Shown here: in pieces, positions 32,932-41,981 of the stretch
How the letters are laid out: every line of letters begins with the position of its first letter
Numbering within the stretch: the first letter of the stretch is position 1
Source: an uncultured Ruminococcus sp.
GTDB lineage: Bacteria > Bacillota > Clostridia > Oscillospirales > Ruminococcaceae
Direction of reading: 5' to 3'
DNA length: 45,982 nt
Assembly: GCA_902787365.1 (NCBI GenBank)
Contig: CADAGC010000003.1
Coordinates: 1 to 45,982, forward strand
The notes under the pieces: generated by a model
Told to the model about the DNA's origin: nothing
The model's database searches: none
What the model saw: only the letters and a program-made list of their open reading frames with translations
Program-made: the position numbers and the translations under genes

Positions 32932-34050
32932 ATGAAATTTATCCACGTAGCCGACCTTCACCTCGGCAAAAAGCTTAAGGAATTCAGCTTTCTTGACGAC
33001 CAGAAAGTGGTGCTCGGGCAGATAGTCGAGGCAGTAAAAAAGCATAAGCCCGAGGCCGTGTTTATCGCAGGCGATGTGTATGACAGGTCTGTGCCCTCCG
33101 AGGAGGCGGTGGTGATGTTTGATGAATTTCTCTGCTCGCTGGCAAGGCTTGATACCGAGGTCTTCATCATAAGCGGCAACCACGACTCCGCCGAGCGTAT
33201 GGGCTTCGGCTCGGCGCTTATGGATATGAGCGGTGTTCATATCTCGCCCGTGTATAACGGCACACTCACCAAGCATACCGTTAAGGACGAATACGGCGAG
33301 GTCGATGTCTATATGCTGCCCTTTGTGCGCCCCGCTGCCGTGAGGGCATTCTTTGAGGACGAGGAGATAGTCACCTATACCGATGCTGTTAGAGTGGCTC
33401 TGTCTGCTGCCGATATCGACTTTGAAAACAGGCGTAATGTGCTGCTGAGCCACCAGTTCGTGACGGGCGGCAGTGTATGCGAGTCTGAAATGCTCGTGGG
33501 CGGCCTTGAAAATGTTGACGGGAGCGTGTATGACGGCTTTGATTATGTGGCACTCGGGCACCTGCACCGCTCGCAGTCTGTGGGCACGCAGAGGATAAGC
33601 TATAGCGGCACACCGCTTAAATACTCACTCTCGGAAGAAAAGCATATAAAGAAAATGACCGTAGGCACTCTCGGCAAGGACGGCGAGCTGACCCTTGAAT
33701 ATGAGGAGTATAAGCCTATAAGAGACCTGCGTATCATCACCGATACATTTGAAAACGCAGTAAACGCCCCCTCTGATGACTATGTGCATATATCCCTTAC
33801 CGATAAAGAGCGTATCCCGCAGGCGGGCGATAAGCTCAAGGTGAGCTTTCCAAATATGTTATCGTGGAACTATGAGAGCCTTGAAAAGCAGCACGATTCC
33901 CATATGCCCATGCTCAAAAGCCATGAGGGGCGTGACCCCGAAGAGGTTTTCGCAGAGCTGTTTTTAACAGTTAACGGCAAGACCATGAGCAGCGAGCAGG
34001 CGGCAATAGTCACATCGCTTGTAAGAGACATCTGGAGGGACAGCCAATGA
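32932..34050 (+). CDS. sbcD: Exonuclease subunit SbcD (Mre11-type nuclease)
   Basis: Nuclease subunit of the SbcCD complex, which opens DNA hairpins and trims double-strand ends. The 372-residue protein has all calcineurin-type phosphodiesterase motifs in order: FIHVADLHLGKKL, FIAGDVYDRS, IISGNHDSAER, LLSHQFV and ALGHLHRSQ. The C-terminal cap domain follows. It has an AAAGGAG ribosome site and overlaps sbcC in an ATGA junction, so the two subunits are translationally coupled. Confidence 0.96.
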   Translation: MKFIHVADLHLGKKLKEFSFLDDQKVVLGQIVEAVKKHKPEAVFIAGDVYDRSVPSEEAVVMFDEFLCSLARLDTEVFIISGNHDSAERMGFGSALMDMSGVHISPVYNGTLTKHTVKDEYGEVDVYMLPFVRPAAVRAFFEDEEIVTYTDAVRVALSAADIDFENRRNVLLSHQFVTGGSVCESEMLVGGLENVDGSVYDGFDYVALGHLHRSQSVGTQRISYSGTPLKYSLSEEKHIKKMTVGTLGKDGELTLEYEEYKPIRDLRIITDTFENAVNAPSDDYVHISLTDKERIPQAGDKLKVSFPNMLSWNYESLEKQHDSHMPMLKSHEGRDPEEVFAELFLTVNGKTMSSEQAAIVTSLVRDIWRDSQ

Positions 34051-37000
34051 GAATACTGCGACTTGAATTTGCACATATCGGCTCATACAAGGAAAAGACC
34101 GAGATAGACTTTGAGCAGTTTCATAATGATATGTTCCTTATATGCGGCGAGACAGGTGCGGGCAAGACCATAATATTCGATGCGATAACCTATGCATTCT
34201 ACGGCAGAGCAAGCGGCGAATACAGAGATGCCGAAATGCTTCGTGCAAGAAGCGCATCAACTACCGATAAGCCCTACGTGACCCTTGATTTTATGCAAAG
34301 GGGCAAGAAATACACCGTTACACGCACCTACAGCTATGAGCGTGAGGCTAAAAGGGGCAGCGGCACTACTATGGAGGGCGCATCAGTTGAGCTGATAACT
34401 CCCGACAGGAAAGACCCCATAAAGGGCGAAGCCGCAAAAACCACCCTTAAAGAGCTTACAGGCCTTGACTACGACCAGTTCACCAAGACTGTGATGATAG
34501 CGCAGGGCGGCTTTATAAAGCTCATAAACGAAAACACGGCCAAAAGAGAGCCGCTTTTCAGCAAACTGTTCGGCGTGGATAAATATACGGTCTTTTCTGA
34601 TAAGATAGATAAGCTCTGCGGCGAGGAGGAGAAAAAGCTTGACGCCGTAAGAGAGCATATAAAGGAAAACTACGCAAGTATCAAGCTTGATGAGCAAAGC
34701 GAGCACTATGAGAGATTTGTTACCCTTAAGGAGCAGGGGAGTGCTGCACTTTCTCAGATGCGAGAGCTTGTAGGGGCGCTTATCACCTCAGACAGCGAGC
34801 AGGCAGAGCAAAAGGATAAGCAGCTTGCAGAACTTGAAGAAAAGCTTAAGGCTTCTAACCTTGTTATTAAAAGCATAGAAGAGCGCAGAGACTATGTCAA
34901 AAAGCTTGAAGCCGAGCAGGCAAACAATAAGACCCTTGCCGAGAAGCTCATGCAGGCAAACAACAGCCTTGAAAAAGCCAAGGCACGCCTGCCCGAAGCG
35001 CAGAAGCTTGATAAGGAATCGGCGCAGCTTGAATCGCAGCTTGACGTTTATGCCGAGCTTGATGATGTAAGAAACAAGGCGCAGCAGCAAAAGCAGCAGC
35101 TTGAAACTGCCGCCGCAGGCAAGGCAAAAACTGCCGCCGAGAGAGATGCCGCCGCCGCCGAGCTTGAAAGCCTTAACAACGAGCATAAAGTGCTTTCTGA
35201 TGCGGCGCTTAAGCTTGAAGTTGCAGGGGCGAATATAAACAAGGCAGCCGACGAGGGCGAAAATGTAAAAATGCTCTCAAAAAGGCTTGCTGATGTGCTC
35301 GAACTTGAATCAAACCGCACAGTCAAGAAAAAACAGCGTGACGGCCTTGAAGCCAAGACCGCCGACCTGACAAGCGAGATAGAAAAACGAGAGAGCGAGC
35401 TTGCTGATTATGAGCGCCGTGTCAAAGATTATTCAGACCTGCCGAGACAGCACCAGCAGCTGCTAGGCGATAAGGAGAACACCCTAAAGCAGCTTGCCGA
35501 TATATCAAGGCTCACAGCCGACAAGGCAGCCCTTGATAAGCTGCGTGAGCAGCATAAAACGGCGGCGCAGCGCTTTGAAAGGGCAGAGAATGAAAAGCAA
35601 AGGGCAAGAGCCGCCTGCGAGCAGCTTGAAAGCATTTTAAGAAAAGAGCGTGCGGGGATTCTTGCGCTGGGGCTTGTTGATAACGAGCCCTGCCCCGTCT
35701 GCGGCTCGCTTCATCACCCGAACCCTGCGGTGACTACCCTCGAAAACGGCGTTAAGATACCTTCTGAAGACGAGGTCGAAGCGGCGAAAGAAGCTGCCGA
35801 GAGGGCGTCGGAAAGCGCAGACAAGGCATTCCGTGAAACGAATGACCTTAACAACAAAGCGGCGGCTATGGAGAATTCGCTGCTTGCGAGCGCACATACG
35901 CTGCTTGGCAAAGAGTGTACTGCCGACGAGGTCACTGTTCTTGTGCAGGACAGGACGAATGCCCTTAACAACGAGCTCTGGGCGCTCGAAGCCCGTGAGA
36001 AAGAGCTTACGCAGAAGATAGACGAGGGCAGAGCGCTTGCAAGGAGCATAGAGGATAAAAAGGCCGAGCTTTCGGGCAAGAGAGATGTTCTTACCCGCAC
36101 GGGGCAGAATCTCTCTGACGTTACCTCACAGCTTGGCACCCTTGACGGGCAGGCAAAGACTTTGGGCGATGAGCTTGACAGGCAGCTTGCCGAGACTTTC
36201 GGTGACAGCGACCGTGCAAAAGCCGACAGCAGGATAAGAGAGCGCCTTGCTAAAATCGACGGCGAGATGAAAGCGCTTGGTGAGACCAAGGCCGCAGAGC
36301 AAAAGCGCCTTGACCGCTATAACGAGCTTACATCGCTTATCCCCGAAGAGGAGAAGCGCATATCCGAGCTTGTCAGCACCATTTCAGCACTCGAAAAGCA
36401 GGAAGCCTCGGCGGCGAGCCTGTCAGCGGAGCTTTCGCAAAGGGCGCAAAAGCTTGCGCAGGGGCTGCGGTTTGATAGCCTTGAAAAGGCAAAGGCACAG
36501 CTTGAAGCAGCACGGCTCGAAGCTGCAAAACTGCGTGAAGATGCCGAAAGGCTTCAGAAGAATGTCAGCAGTCTTGACAAGGCAGCCGCTGAAAGTGAGG
36601 GGCGCATAAAGAGCCTTGAAGAGACGATCTCCCGCTATGAGGATATCGACCCTGCCAAGGCGGAAGCCGAGCATGGGCAGCTTGAAGCGGTGATAGCTGC
36701 ATCAAGAGCCGCCAAGAGCGATGCTGACGCAAGGGTGAGAATGAACAAAAACGTCCTTGAAAGGCTTGAAGAGGGCGCCAAGGAGCTTGAAGCGGCCGAG
36801 CATATGACTGCTATGATGTCAGAGCTTGCCGACACGGCCTGCGGCAGGGTAAAGACCAACAAGATGACGATAACCAGCTTTGCTTTAAGCTCGTATTTCG
36901 AGAACGTGCTCGCAAGGGCTAACGAGCGCATGATAATCATGTCAGACGGGCGATACAACCTCATGCACAGCGCCGACAAAATGGGCAACAACAAGATAGG

Positions 37001-37346
37001 CCTTGACATCGACATATACGACCGTGACGAGGAAACAAGGCGTGATGTGCGCACCCTTTCGGGCGGCGAGGGCTTTATGGCTTCTCTTTCGCTGGCACTG
37101 GGGCTTGCCGAGGAGATACAGTCCTGCGTGGGCGGCATTGAGCTTGATTCGATGTTCATTGACGAGGGCTTCGGCACGCTTGACGTTTCGTCGCTTGAAT
37201 CGGTCATGAAGGCTCTCGACTGCGGCAAGGAAGGCACCCGCAGCGTAGGCCTTATATCCCATGTTCCCGACATCAAGAGCGCCGTGCCCCACATAATTGA
37301 GGTCACAAACACCCACACAAACGGCAGCAAGCTTACCATAAAATGA
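34047..37346 (+). CDS. sbcC: Exonuclease subunit SbcC (Rad50-type ATPase)
   Basis: SMC-like ATPase partner of SbcD, 1099 residues. The N-terminal Walker A is ICGETGAGKTIIFDAITYAF, with the family Q-loop at MIAQGGFIKL. Two long coiled coils rich in Glu, Lys, Ala and Leu (about residues 190-530 and 580-950) flank the zinc hook, Cys549-Pro-Val-Cys552 in NEPCPVCGSLHHP. The C-terminal domain has RTLSGGEGFMASLSLALGLA (ABC signature) and DSMFIDEGFGTLDV (Walker B and D-loop). Usual length for Clostridia. It is followed by a strong terminator. Confidence 0.96.
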   Translation: MRILRLEFAHIGSYKEKTEIDFEQFHNDMFLICGETGAGKTIIFDAITYAFYGRASGEYRDAEMLRARSASTTDKPYVTLDFMQRGKKYTVTRTYSYEREAKRGSGTTMEGASVELITPDRKDPIKGEAAKTTLKELTGLDYDQFTKTVMIAQGGFIKLINENTAKREPLFSKLFGVDKYTVFSDKIDKLCGEEEKKLDAVREHIKENYASIKLDEQSEHYERFVTLKEQGSAALSQMRELVGALITSDSEQAEQKDKQLAELEEKLKASNLVIKSIEERRDYVKKLEAEQANNKTLAEKLMQANNSLEKAKARLPEAQKLDKESAQLESQLDVYAELDDVRNKAQQQKQQLETAAAGKAKTAAERDAAAAELESLNNEHKVLSDAALKLEVAGANINKAADEGENVKMLSKRLADVLELESNRTVKKKQRDGLEAKTADLTSEIEKRESELADYERRVKDYSDLPRQHQQLLGDKENTLKQLADISRLTADKAALDKLREQHKTAAQRFERAENEKQRARAACEQLESILRKERAGILALGLVDNEPCPVCGSLHHPNPAVTTLENGVKIPSEDEVEAAKEAAERASESADKAFRETNDLNNKAAAMENSLLASAHTLLGKECTADEVTVLVQDRTNALNNELWALEAREKELTQKIDEGRALARSIEDKKAELSGKRDVLTRTGQNLSDVTSQLGTLDGQAKTLGDELDRQLAETFGDSDRAKADSRIRERLAKIDGEMKALGETKAAEQKRLDRYNELTSLIPEEEKRISELVSTISALEKQEASAASLSAELSQRAQKLAQGLRFDSLEKAKAQLEAARLEAAKLREDAERLQKNVSSLDKAAAESEGRIKSLEETISRYEDIDPAKAEAEHGQLEAVIAASRAAKSDADARVRMNKNVLERLEEGAKELEAAEHMTAMMSELADTACGRVKTNKMTITSFALSSYFENVLARANERMIIMSDGRYNLMHSADKMGNNKIGLDIDIYDRDEETRRDVRTLSGGEGFMASLSLALGLAEEIQSCVGGIELDSMFIDEGFGTLDVSSLESVMKALDCGKEGTRSVGLISHVPDIKSAVPHIIEVTNTHTNGSKLTIK

Positions 37347-37351
37347 TGACA

Positions 37352-37384
37352 CCCCCGCAGGAACTTTTTCTGCGGGGGCTTTTG
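37352..37384 (+). terminator. Terminator after sbcC
   Basis: CCCCCGCAG (37352-37360) pairs perfectly with CTGCGGGGG (37370-37378), then a T-run. Confidence 0.92.
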
Positions 37385-37428
37385 TCGAAAGCGAAATTAT
37401 CAATACATAAAAAATTTTCATTTTCCTA

Positions 37429-37457
37429 TTGACAAGAGGAATGAAAAGTGATATAAT
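37429..37457 (+). promoter_or_regulatory. Consensus promoter of the tRNA gene
   Basis: TTGACA (37429-37434), 17-bp spacer, TATAAT (37452-37457): every base matches, as is common for stable-RNA genes. The tRNA begins 33 bp later. Confidence 0.88.
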
Positions 37458-37490
37458 ATATTAGTACCAAAAAGGAACACATAAAAATAT

Positions 37491-37567
<77 letters not shown>

Positions 37568-37574
37568 CCTAAAT

Positions 37575-37609
37575 ACGCCGTTTGGAGAGATCCAAGCGGC
37601 GTTATTTTT
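37575..37609 (+). terminator. Terminator after tRNA-fMet
   Basis: ACGCCGTTTGGA (37575-37586) pairs with TCCAAGCGGCGT (37591-37602) with one G-U pair and a GAGA loop; TTATTTTTG follows. Confidence 0.9.
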
Positions 37610-37624
37610 GTCTTAAAAAGCTGT

Positions 37625-37646
37625 TTTGTGGACTATTTGTGGACTA
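37625..37646 (+). repeat. Tandem 11-bp repeat downstream of the tRNA gene
   Basis: TTTGTGGACTA occurs twice head to tail (37625-37635 and 37636-37646), between the tRNA terminator and the toxin gene. It could be a recombination-site remnant or simply chance. Confidence 0.6.
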
Positions 37647-37658
37647 CAGCCGTTTTTT

Positions 37659-37997
37659 TTAGTTCATCGGCATATCAGCCATAGCCTTCATCTGGTCTCT
37701 GCGGGCGTAGATCACATCGGTCACTATAACCTTGTGCTCAGGCTCGTTGATCCAGAAATAAACGTAATAGTTGCCGACAATTAGCTGGTGTATGCCCTCG
37801 GTGCGCCAAGGTTCGTCCTCGGTCAGCTTCACCTTGTTAGGGAATGTGTCAAGCCCGAATATAGCGTCAAAGATCATTTTGACTGTGTTTCGGGCAGCTT
37901 GCGGAGCTTTCAGCTTGTTCCTGATGTAGAAAGCGATCCCTCTTATTGACGCTTCGGCAAAGGCTGTGACCTCAACTTCGTATTTAGTCATCGCCAA
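37659..37997 (-). CDS. RelE/ParE-family toxin
   Basis: A 112-residue type II toxin of the RelE/ParE superfamily: YEVEVTAFAEASIRGIAFYI opens the fold with its two helices, and the basic middle and late strands (WRTEGIHQLIVGNYYVYFWI, then VIVTDVIYARRDQMKAM) match the family, which cuts mRNA on the ribosome or poisons gyrase. It is downstream of and overlaps the antitoxin gene by 14 bp, the usual order. RelE versus ParE activity cannot be told apart by eye. Confidence 0.87.
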   Translation of the reverse strand: MAMTKYEVEVTAFAEASIRGIAFYIRNKLKAPQAARNTVKMIFDAIFGLDTFPNKVKLTEDEPWRTEGIHQLIVGNYYVYFWINEPEHKVIVTDVIYARRDQMKAMADMPMN

Positions 37998-38295
37998 GCT
38001 CTCCCATCAGCCTCTCATAGACCTTTCCGGCAGGAGTATACATCCCATCTTTAGCCTGAGCAAGACCCACAGCCATTCTCTGATCAAACTCTTCCTTGGT
38101 CAGTTCGTCCCTTGCTTTCGGCTCGTTTACCGGCACAGACGGTCTAAACGGCAGACCGTTCCAGAGAATGATCTCACGGTAAAACATATTTATAGCCGTA
38201 GATACGGGAATCCCCAGCTTTGCCATTACAGCCTCGGCTTGCTCCTTGATCTCGGGTTCGACTCTTGCGGTTACATTTGCAGTTCTTGCTGCCAT
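37984..38295 (-). CDS. RelB/DinJ-family antitoxin
   Basis: A 103-residue antitoxin with an N-terminal ribbon-helix-helix DNA-binding domain (ANVTARVEPEIKEQAEAVMA, then LGIPVSTAINMFYREI) and an acidic toxin-binding tail. The ATG at 38295 is preferred over an in-frame GTG at 38307 because AAAGGTGG lies about 8 nt before the ATG. It would bind the palindrome in its own promoter and repress the pair together with the toxin. The start codon of the toxin lies inside the last codons of this gene. Confidence 0.9.
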   Translation of the reverse strand: MAARTANVTARVEPEIKEQAEAVMAKLGIPVSTAINMFYREIILWNGLPFRPSVPVNEPKARDELTKEEFDQRMAVGLAQAKDGMYTPAGKVYERLMGELGDD

Positions 38296-38319
38296 AGTAT
38301 CGACCACCTTTCTGATTCT

Positions 38320-38353
38320 ATTATATCACATTGTATCGCAAATTGCAATACAA
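38320..38353 (-). promoter_or_regulatory. Promoter with palindromic operator for the toxin-antitoxin pair
   Basis: On the - strand TTGCAA (38343-38348), 17-bp spacer and TATAAT (38320-38325). A 23-bp imperfect palindrome, TTGTATCGC-AAATT-GCAATACAA (38331-38353), covers the -35 box and spacer, as expected for autoregulation by a ribbon-helix-helix antitoxin. Confidence 0.75.
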
Positions 38354-38402
38354 TTTCAGATTAAATTTCGTAGATAGAAAAGATGTATACAATATTTAAA
38401 AG

Positions 38403-38437
38403 AAAAAGGACTACTGCGATCTGCAATAGTCCTTTTA
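38403..38437. terminator. Terminator hairpin between lipoprotein and toxin-antitoxin genes
   Basis: AAAAGGACTA-TGC pairs with GCA-TAGTCCTTTT, giving a stem of more than 12 bp with T-runs on both strands. It lies downstream of the lipoprotein gene on the - strand (which ends at 38580). The remaining bases of 38308-38579 show no gene. Confidence 0.75.
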
Positions 38438-38579
38438 TCTTATTTCTAATGTGCCTTTTTCAAAGCATCTCTTATTCGATCAGTTTTTTATATTTGTTTC
38501 GCAGCACCATAATCAACGACATCACCGTCAGCAATTTGATTACGCATTTTTTGCAAAATATAATTATTTCTTCCTTAAC

Positions 38580-39671
38580 TTAATTCCAATAAGTGTATTC
38601 GTATGTCTCATTGCCTTTTAGTTTGTCTCCGTCGTAGCTCTCATATCTCACCACATTTCCGTACTGGTCATACTCGTGGGTAGAGTATCTGTCCACCTTA
38701 TCCTCAGAGCGTTTCTTGTAGTGAGTCTGCTTGGTCTCATTTCCCATATCATCATACTCGTAGGTGGTAAGATTAAAGTAATCGTTGACTTCCTCAACAC
38801 GGTCTCTTGTCAGATTGCCCTTGTCATCATACTCACATTCCTCAATGGTCTTTTCTTCGCCCTTGTCATTATAGGTGATGCTCTTTATCATGTTTTTGTT
38901 GGTATCATACTCATATTTGGTGGTCGTATTTATCATTTTGTTTCCCACAGGTGCATTATCAGATGAGTGCATCACTGCCACTGTACCGTCGGCATTGTAC
39001 TCATAGGTGAGCTCAACATAATCGCCGCTTCCCTTCTTTTGTATCTCAGACGCTTTGGTGCCGTCAGCGTTATACTCATATGTATACTCGTCATGATTGG
39101 GATCGTTATCGTCTTCAATAAGATCCTTGGTGAGTATATTTCCGTGGTCGTCATAGGTATACTTTTCTATATGGCTCTTATCATAACCGGAGCCATCTCC
39201 CACGCAATTGTACTCCAGTATATTGCCGTTTTCGTCATAGGTGGTGGTCTCGCAATATACCTGTTTGCCGTCACCGTCAGTCTTGACCTCTTTTATAAGG
39301 CGGTCTTCACTGTCATACTCATAATCAATGTGATAATCCCCGTTCTTGCCGTCAAGAGAGATCCTGTTGCCGTGCTCATCGTGGGTGGTGACGTAGATCA
39401 GCTCGCCTTCTCTTGAATAAGATGTGGTCTTGATAGTGCCCTCAGCCACGTTTTCGTTATCCTCGGAGGGCTCATTGCTTTCCGGTGTGTCTTCCTTGGA
39501 TCCATCAGCGGTGCTGTCCTGAGCCTTTTCTTCGTTCTTTTCCTCCCTGCTCTCAGTGCTTACCGATGAGCTTTTTGTGTTCTCAGAGCTATCTGAGGCG
39601 CTTCCGCAACCTGCAAGAATAAGCATAGCTGCAAGTGCTGCTGTTAATAATTTTGTTTTTTTCATTTTCAT
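38580..39671 (-). CDS. Lipoprotein with YD/RHS-like repeats
   Basis: A 363-residue predicted lipoprotein. The signal peptide ends in a clear lipobox (ILAGCGSASDSS, Cys about residue 22), followed by a Ser/Glu-rich acidic linker to about residue 85. The rest consists of roughly a dozen short repeats of the type YxYDxxGN (YEYDSEDRLIKE, TTYDENGNILEYN, YTYDDHGNILTKD, YEYDTNKNMIKS), related to YD/RHS repeats that fold as beta-strands. There is no toxin or core domain as in full RHS proteins. It is probably exposed on the outer face of the membrane; function is unknown. Ribosome site AAAGGAGC. Confidence 0.88.
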   Translation of the reverse strand: MKMKKTKLLTAALAAMLILAGCGSASDSSENTKSSSVSTESREEKNEEKAQDSTADGSKEDTPESNEPSEDNENVAEGTIKTTSYSREGELIYVTTHDEHGNRISLDGKNGDYHIDYEYDSEDRLIKEVKTDGDGKQVYCETTTYDENGNILEYNCVGDGSGYDKSHIEKYTYDDHGNILTKDLIEDDNDPNHDEYTYEYNADGTKASEIQKKGSGDYVELTYEYNADGTVAVMHSSDNAPVGNKMINTTTKYEYDTNKNMIKSITYNDKGEEKTIEECEYDDKGNLTRDRVEEVNDYFNLTTYEYDDMGNETKQTHYKKRSEDKVDRYSTHEYDQYGNVVRYESYDGDKLKGNETYEYTYWN

Positions 39672-39822
39672 TTGCTCCTTTGTTTTAATATTTTAGCCTT
39701 TCGGCATAAATAATAATGTTTTTTGATCATATTCAAATGATCGTTTTTATTACCTCTGACTAATGCATTGCTCTGCGTAAATAAAACGTATAGGGTCAAA
39801 ACCGTTTTCTTTAACCAGGTAG

Positions 39823-41049
39823 TTAATCATCATCCTTAACACACTGAAAGCCCAGCAGTATCCTTATAGGATCGATCAGCATATATAACCAGCCTAACAG
39901 CACACTGCCCATAAAGCCTATTATAATTGCAATAATGCTTGGAAAGCATATGATCACAAAAAGAGGCGGTATAAATATAAAGATCAAACGTTCAAGAATT
40001 GAATCTATAGCATTGCGTATCCAATTAATATGATACATATGAAATAAACCAAGTGGTATACCGCCAAGCATCGCACCTATAGCATAGTGTAAAAAGTAAC
40101 TGCTATCTCTTTTTACCGTTGTTACGAGATAGATGAATAATAGCCAGCTGATAACTGTAAAAAACAGACAATGCTTATTGCCATGACTGAACCTTGTTCC
40201 CGAGGAGTCTTTTTTATACCCGGGGACACTGACCTTATTGAATGCTTTCATATAGACCTTTGTGTCAAAATCGTATGACATCATACATCTTGCCAGTTTA
40301 TTCTCTGCCATAGCTATTGAGTTTATCGCAGTTATGATCTTGCTGTGTAAAGCATCAAACTGCTGTTTTCTGTACTGACACTCGCTGCTGCCCAGTGGAC
40401 CCATCTTAAAAAGCGGAATGATTTCATTTATTGCATTATCAAGATCCTGATACAGTTTATCGTACTCTTTCCATATGCTATCAACATTATCAAGCAAAAG
40501 CTTGCTTTCCCCGCCAAAGCTGCCAAGCATCTGTTCAAGTGACTTCATTGTGCCAACCGACACAGCTATCGTCTTTTTTAGAGCATCATGTGTTTTCTTG
40601 AGCTCTTTTCGCAAATTACTTGAAAGCTTTTTGCTCTCTGCTCTGGTCAAGCCTTTATCAACGGTATTAAAATCAGAGTTTAATGAACTTAGCACATTGT
40701 CCATAAGAACCTTTAGTTTATCAAGCGTATTGCTTACCGTTATACGCTTTTCAGACTCGCTGTTGTGCTTTATCTTACTTGTGTCCTTGACATATGCATT
40801 CGCATTGATCGGTGGCATTTTGACAAAGCTTATATGAACCGGTTGACTGTCTGTATTAACAGCTCTACTTTGAGCGGAAGATACGTCAGACCCGAGCTTT
40901 ATACCGTTTACAGGAACTGATTTATTAAAGCTTTTAAAAAGCCTTGCGACCGCCTCGCTGCCCTCTGCCGAAGATTCCATTTTCTTACCGCATTTAGGGC
41001 AGAAAGCGCTGTCATCATCTGTTATAAAATTACAGTTTATACAAATCAT
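39823..41049 (-). CDS. Zinc-ribbon membrane protein of unknown function
   Basis: A 408-residue protein that I do not recognise. It begins with a zinc ribbon (CINCNFITDDDSAFCPKCGK: two CxxC pairs), continues with a long, mostly helical region (about residues 70-270), and ends with three or four hydrophobic segments (about residues 290-395, for example CLFFTVISWLLFIYLVT and LIFIFIPPLFVIICFPSIIA). It would be a membrane-anchored protein with a cytoplasmic zinc ribbon. It is 18 bp downstream of another zinc-ribbon gene with a similar N-terminal layout, so the two probably act together. AT-rich compared with the glycan locus. Confidence 0.75.
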   Translation of the reverse strand: MICINCNFITDDDSAFCPKCGKKMESSAEGSEAVARLFKSFNKSVPVNGIKLGSDVSSAQSRAVNTDSQPVHISFVKMPPINANAYVKDTSKIKHNSESEKRITVSNTLDKLKVLMDNVLSSLNSDFNTVDKGLTRAESKKLSSNLRKELKKTHDALKKTIAVSVGTMKSLEQMLGSFGGESKLLLDNVDSIWKEYDKLYQDLDNAINEIIPLFKMGPLGSSECQYRKQQFDALHSKIITAINSIAMAENKLARCMMSYDFDTKVYMKAFNKVSVPGYKKDSSGTRFSHGNKHCLFFTVISWLLFIYLVTTVKRDSSYFLHYAIGAMLGGIPLGLFHMYHINWIRNAIDSILERLIFIFIPPLFVIICFPSIIAIIIGFMGSVLLGWLYMLIDPIRILLGFQCVKDDD

Positions 41050-41067
41050 TTTATCATCCTTCTATCA

Positions 41068-41772
41068 TTATACTTCGGGGGCTTGGTTTTCAAGACGAGC
41101 AGCAAGCTTGAACTGCTCGATTTTGTAACGTAATGGATCGAACGAATCATTCAGAATAAGGCGAAACAGTTTTCCTGATTTTTCTGAGGCTTCCCTCAAT
41201 AACTCTGTTCTTTTTTGAGCTTGCGTTTTATACTGACTCTTAAAGCTTTCAGCACTATTATAATCAATCGCTTGATAAGTAGCTTTATACAATAGTGAGA
41301 AGAAACTATTCTTGATAGTGTCTAAGCATTCAAAATAGCTTGACCATAAACCATTTAACTCATTATCAAGCCCGGAACTTGAGTCAAGGCATCTGACTAA
41401 AGTATGCTGCGCATCTTTTATGCAGTTGATCAAATTGATAATAACCTCAAAAATATTGATGATAGATCTTTCATATTTCTTATATTCCTCATCAGGAATA
41501 TTTGTTGACTTGACTGCACTGAGGATTGCATTTACAAAATCATCATAGCTATCAAACATTTCCTGTTCACCGCTTATGTAGTTGTTATATAACTGAACAT
41601 TAAAGTCGTACATGTCTTTGCGGCTAAGTTCATATGTATAGGTGTTTTCTTTTTCAGATATATTAGTTTGCTGTGAGAACTGGTTTTTAATATCATCACT
41701 CACGGTCGTGCCGCACTTAGGGCAGAAATTAGCATCATCGTCAAGCCTGAATCCGCATTTTTTACAAAACAT
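41068..41772 (-). CDS. Soluble zinc-ribbon protein of unknown function
   Basis: A protein of about 234 residues starting with a zinc ribbon (CKKCGFRLDDDANFCPKCGT) and otherwise predicted helical, without a membrane segment. The start at 41772 is chosen because GGAGG lies 7 nt upstream; another ATG two codons earlier is too close to it. It shares its layout with the next gene (zinc ribbon, then helices) but lacks that protein's membrane part. It forms an operon with it and diverges from the small HTH regulator at 41982, with repeats in between. No function can be assigned. Confidence 0.72.
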   Translation of the reverse strand: MFCKKCGFRLDDDANFCPKCGTTVSDDIKNQFSQQTNISEKENTYTYELSRKDMYDFNVQLYNNYISGEQEMFDSYDDFVNAILSAVKSTNIPDEEYKKYERSIINIFEVIINLINCIKDAQHTLVRCLDSSSGLDNELNGLWSSYFECLDTIKNSFFSLLYKATYQAIDYNSAESFKSQYKTQAQKRTELLREASEKSGKLFRLILNDSFDPLRYKIEQFKLAARLENQAPEV

Positions 41773-41795
41773 GATCATTCCTCCGTTATCTTTAT

Positions 41796-41967
41796 ATATG
41801 TATATATCTGCATATTACATATGCTCTCTTAAATAATTATAACAAAAACAAAATAAACAAACAATAAATCCGGCCAAAATATATGTATATTTCTACATTG
41901 CATATAAATACATCTTTATAAATGCTCCATGTCTTTGTATAATATGTATAAAGCTGCATATAATACA
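41796..41967. repeat. Three related ~25-bp repeats around the HTH regulator promoter
   Basis: Similar units ATATGTATATATCTGCATAT (from 41796), ATATGTATATTTCTACAT (from 41881) and ATATGTATAAAGCTGCATAT (from 41942) occur in the same orientation between the zinc-ribbon operon and the HTH gene. Each has a TGTATA and a (T)GCATAT part. A possible promoter for the HTH gene lies within (TATAAT 41938-41943). They look like operators for the HTH protein or its partner. Confidence 0.55.
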
Positions 41968-41981
41968 AGGAGGGAGCTTTT

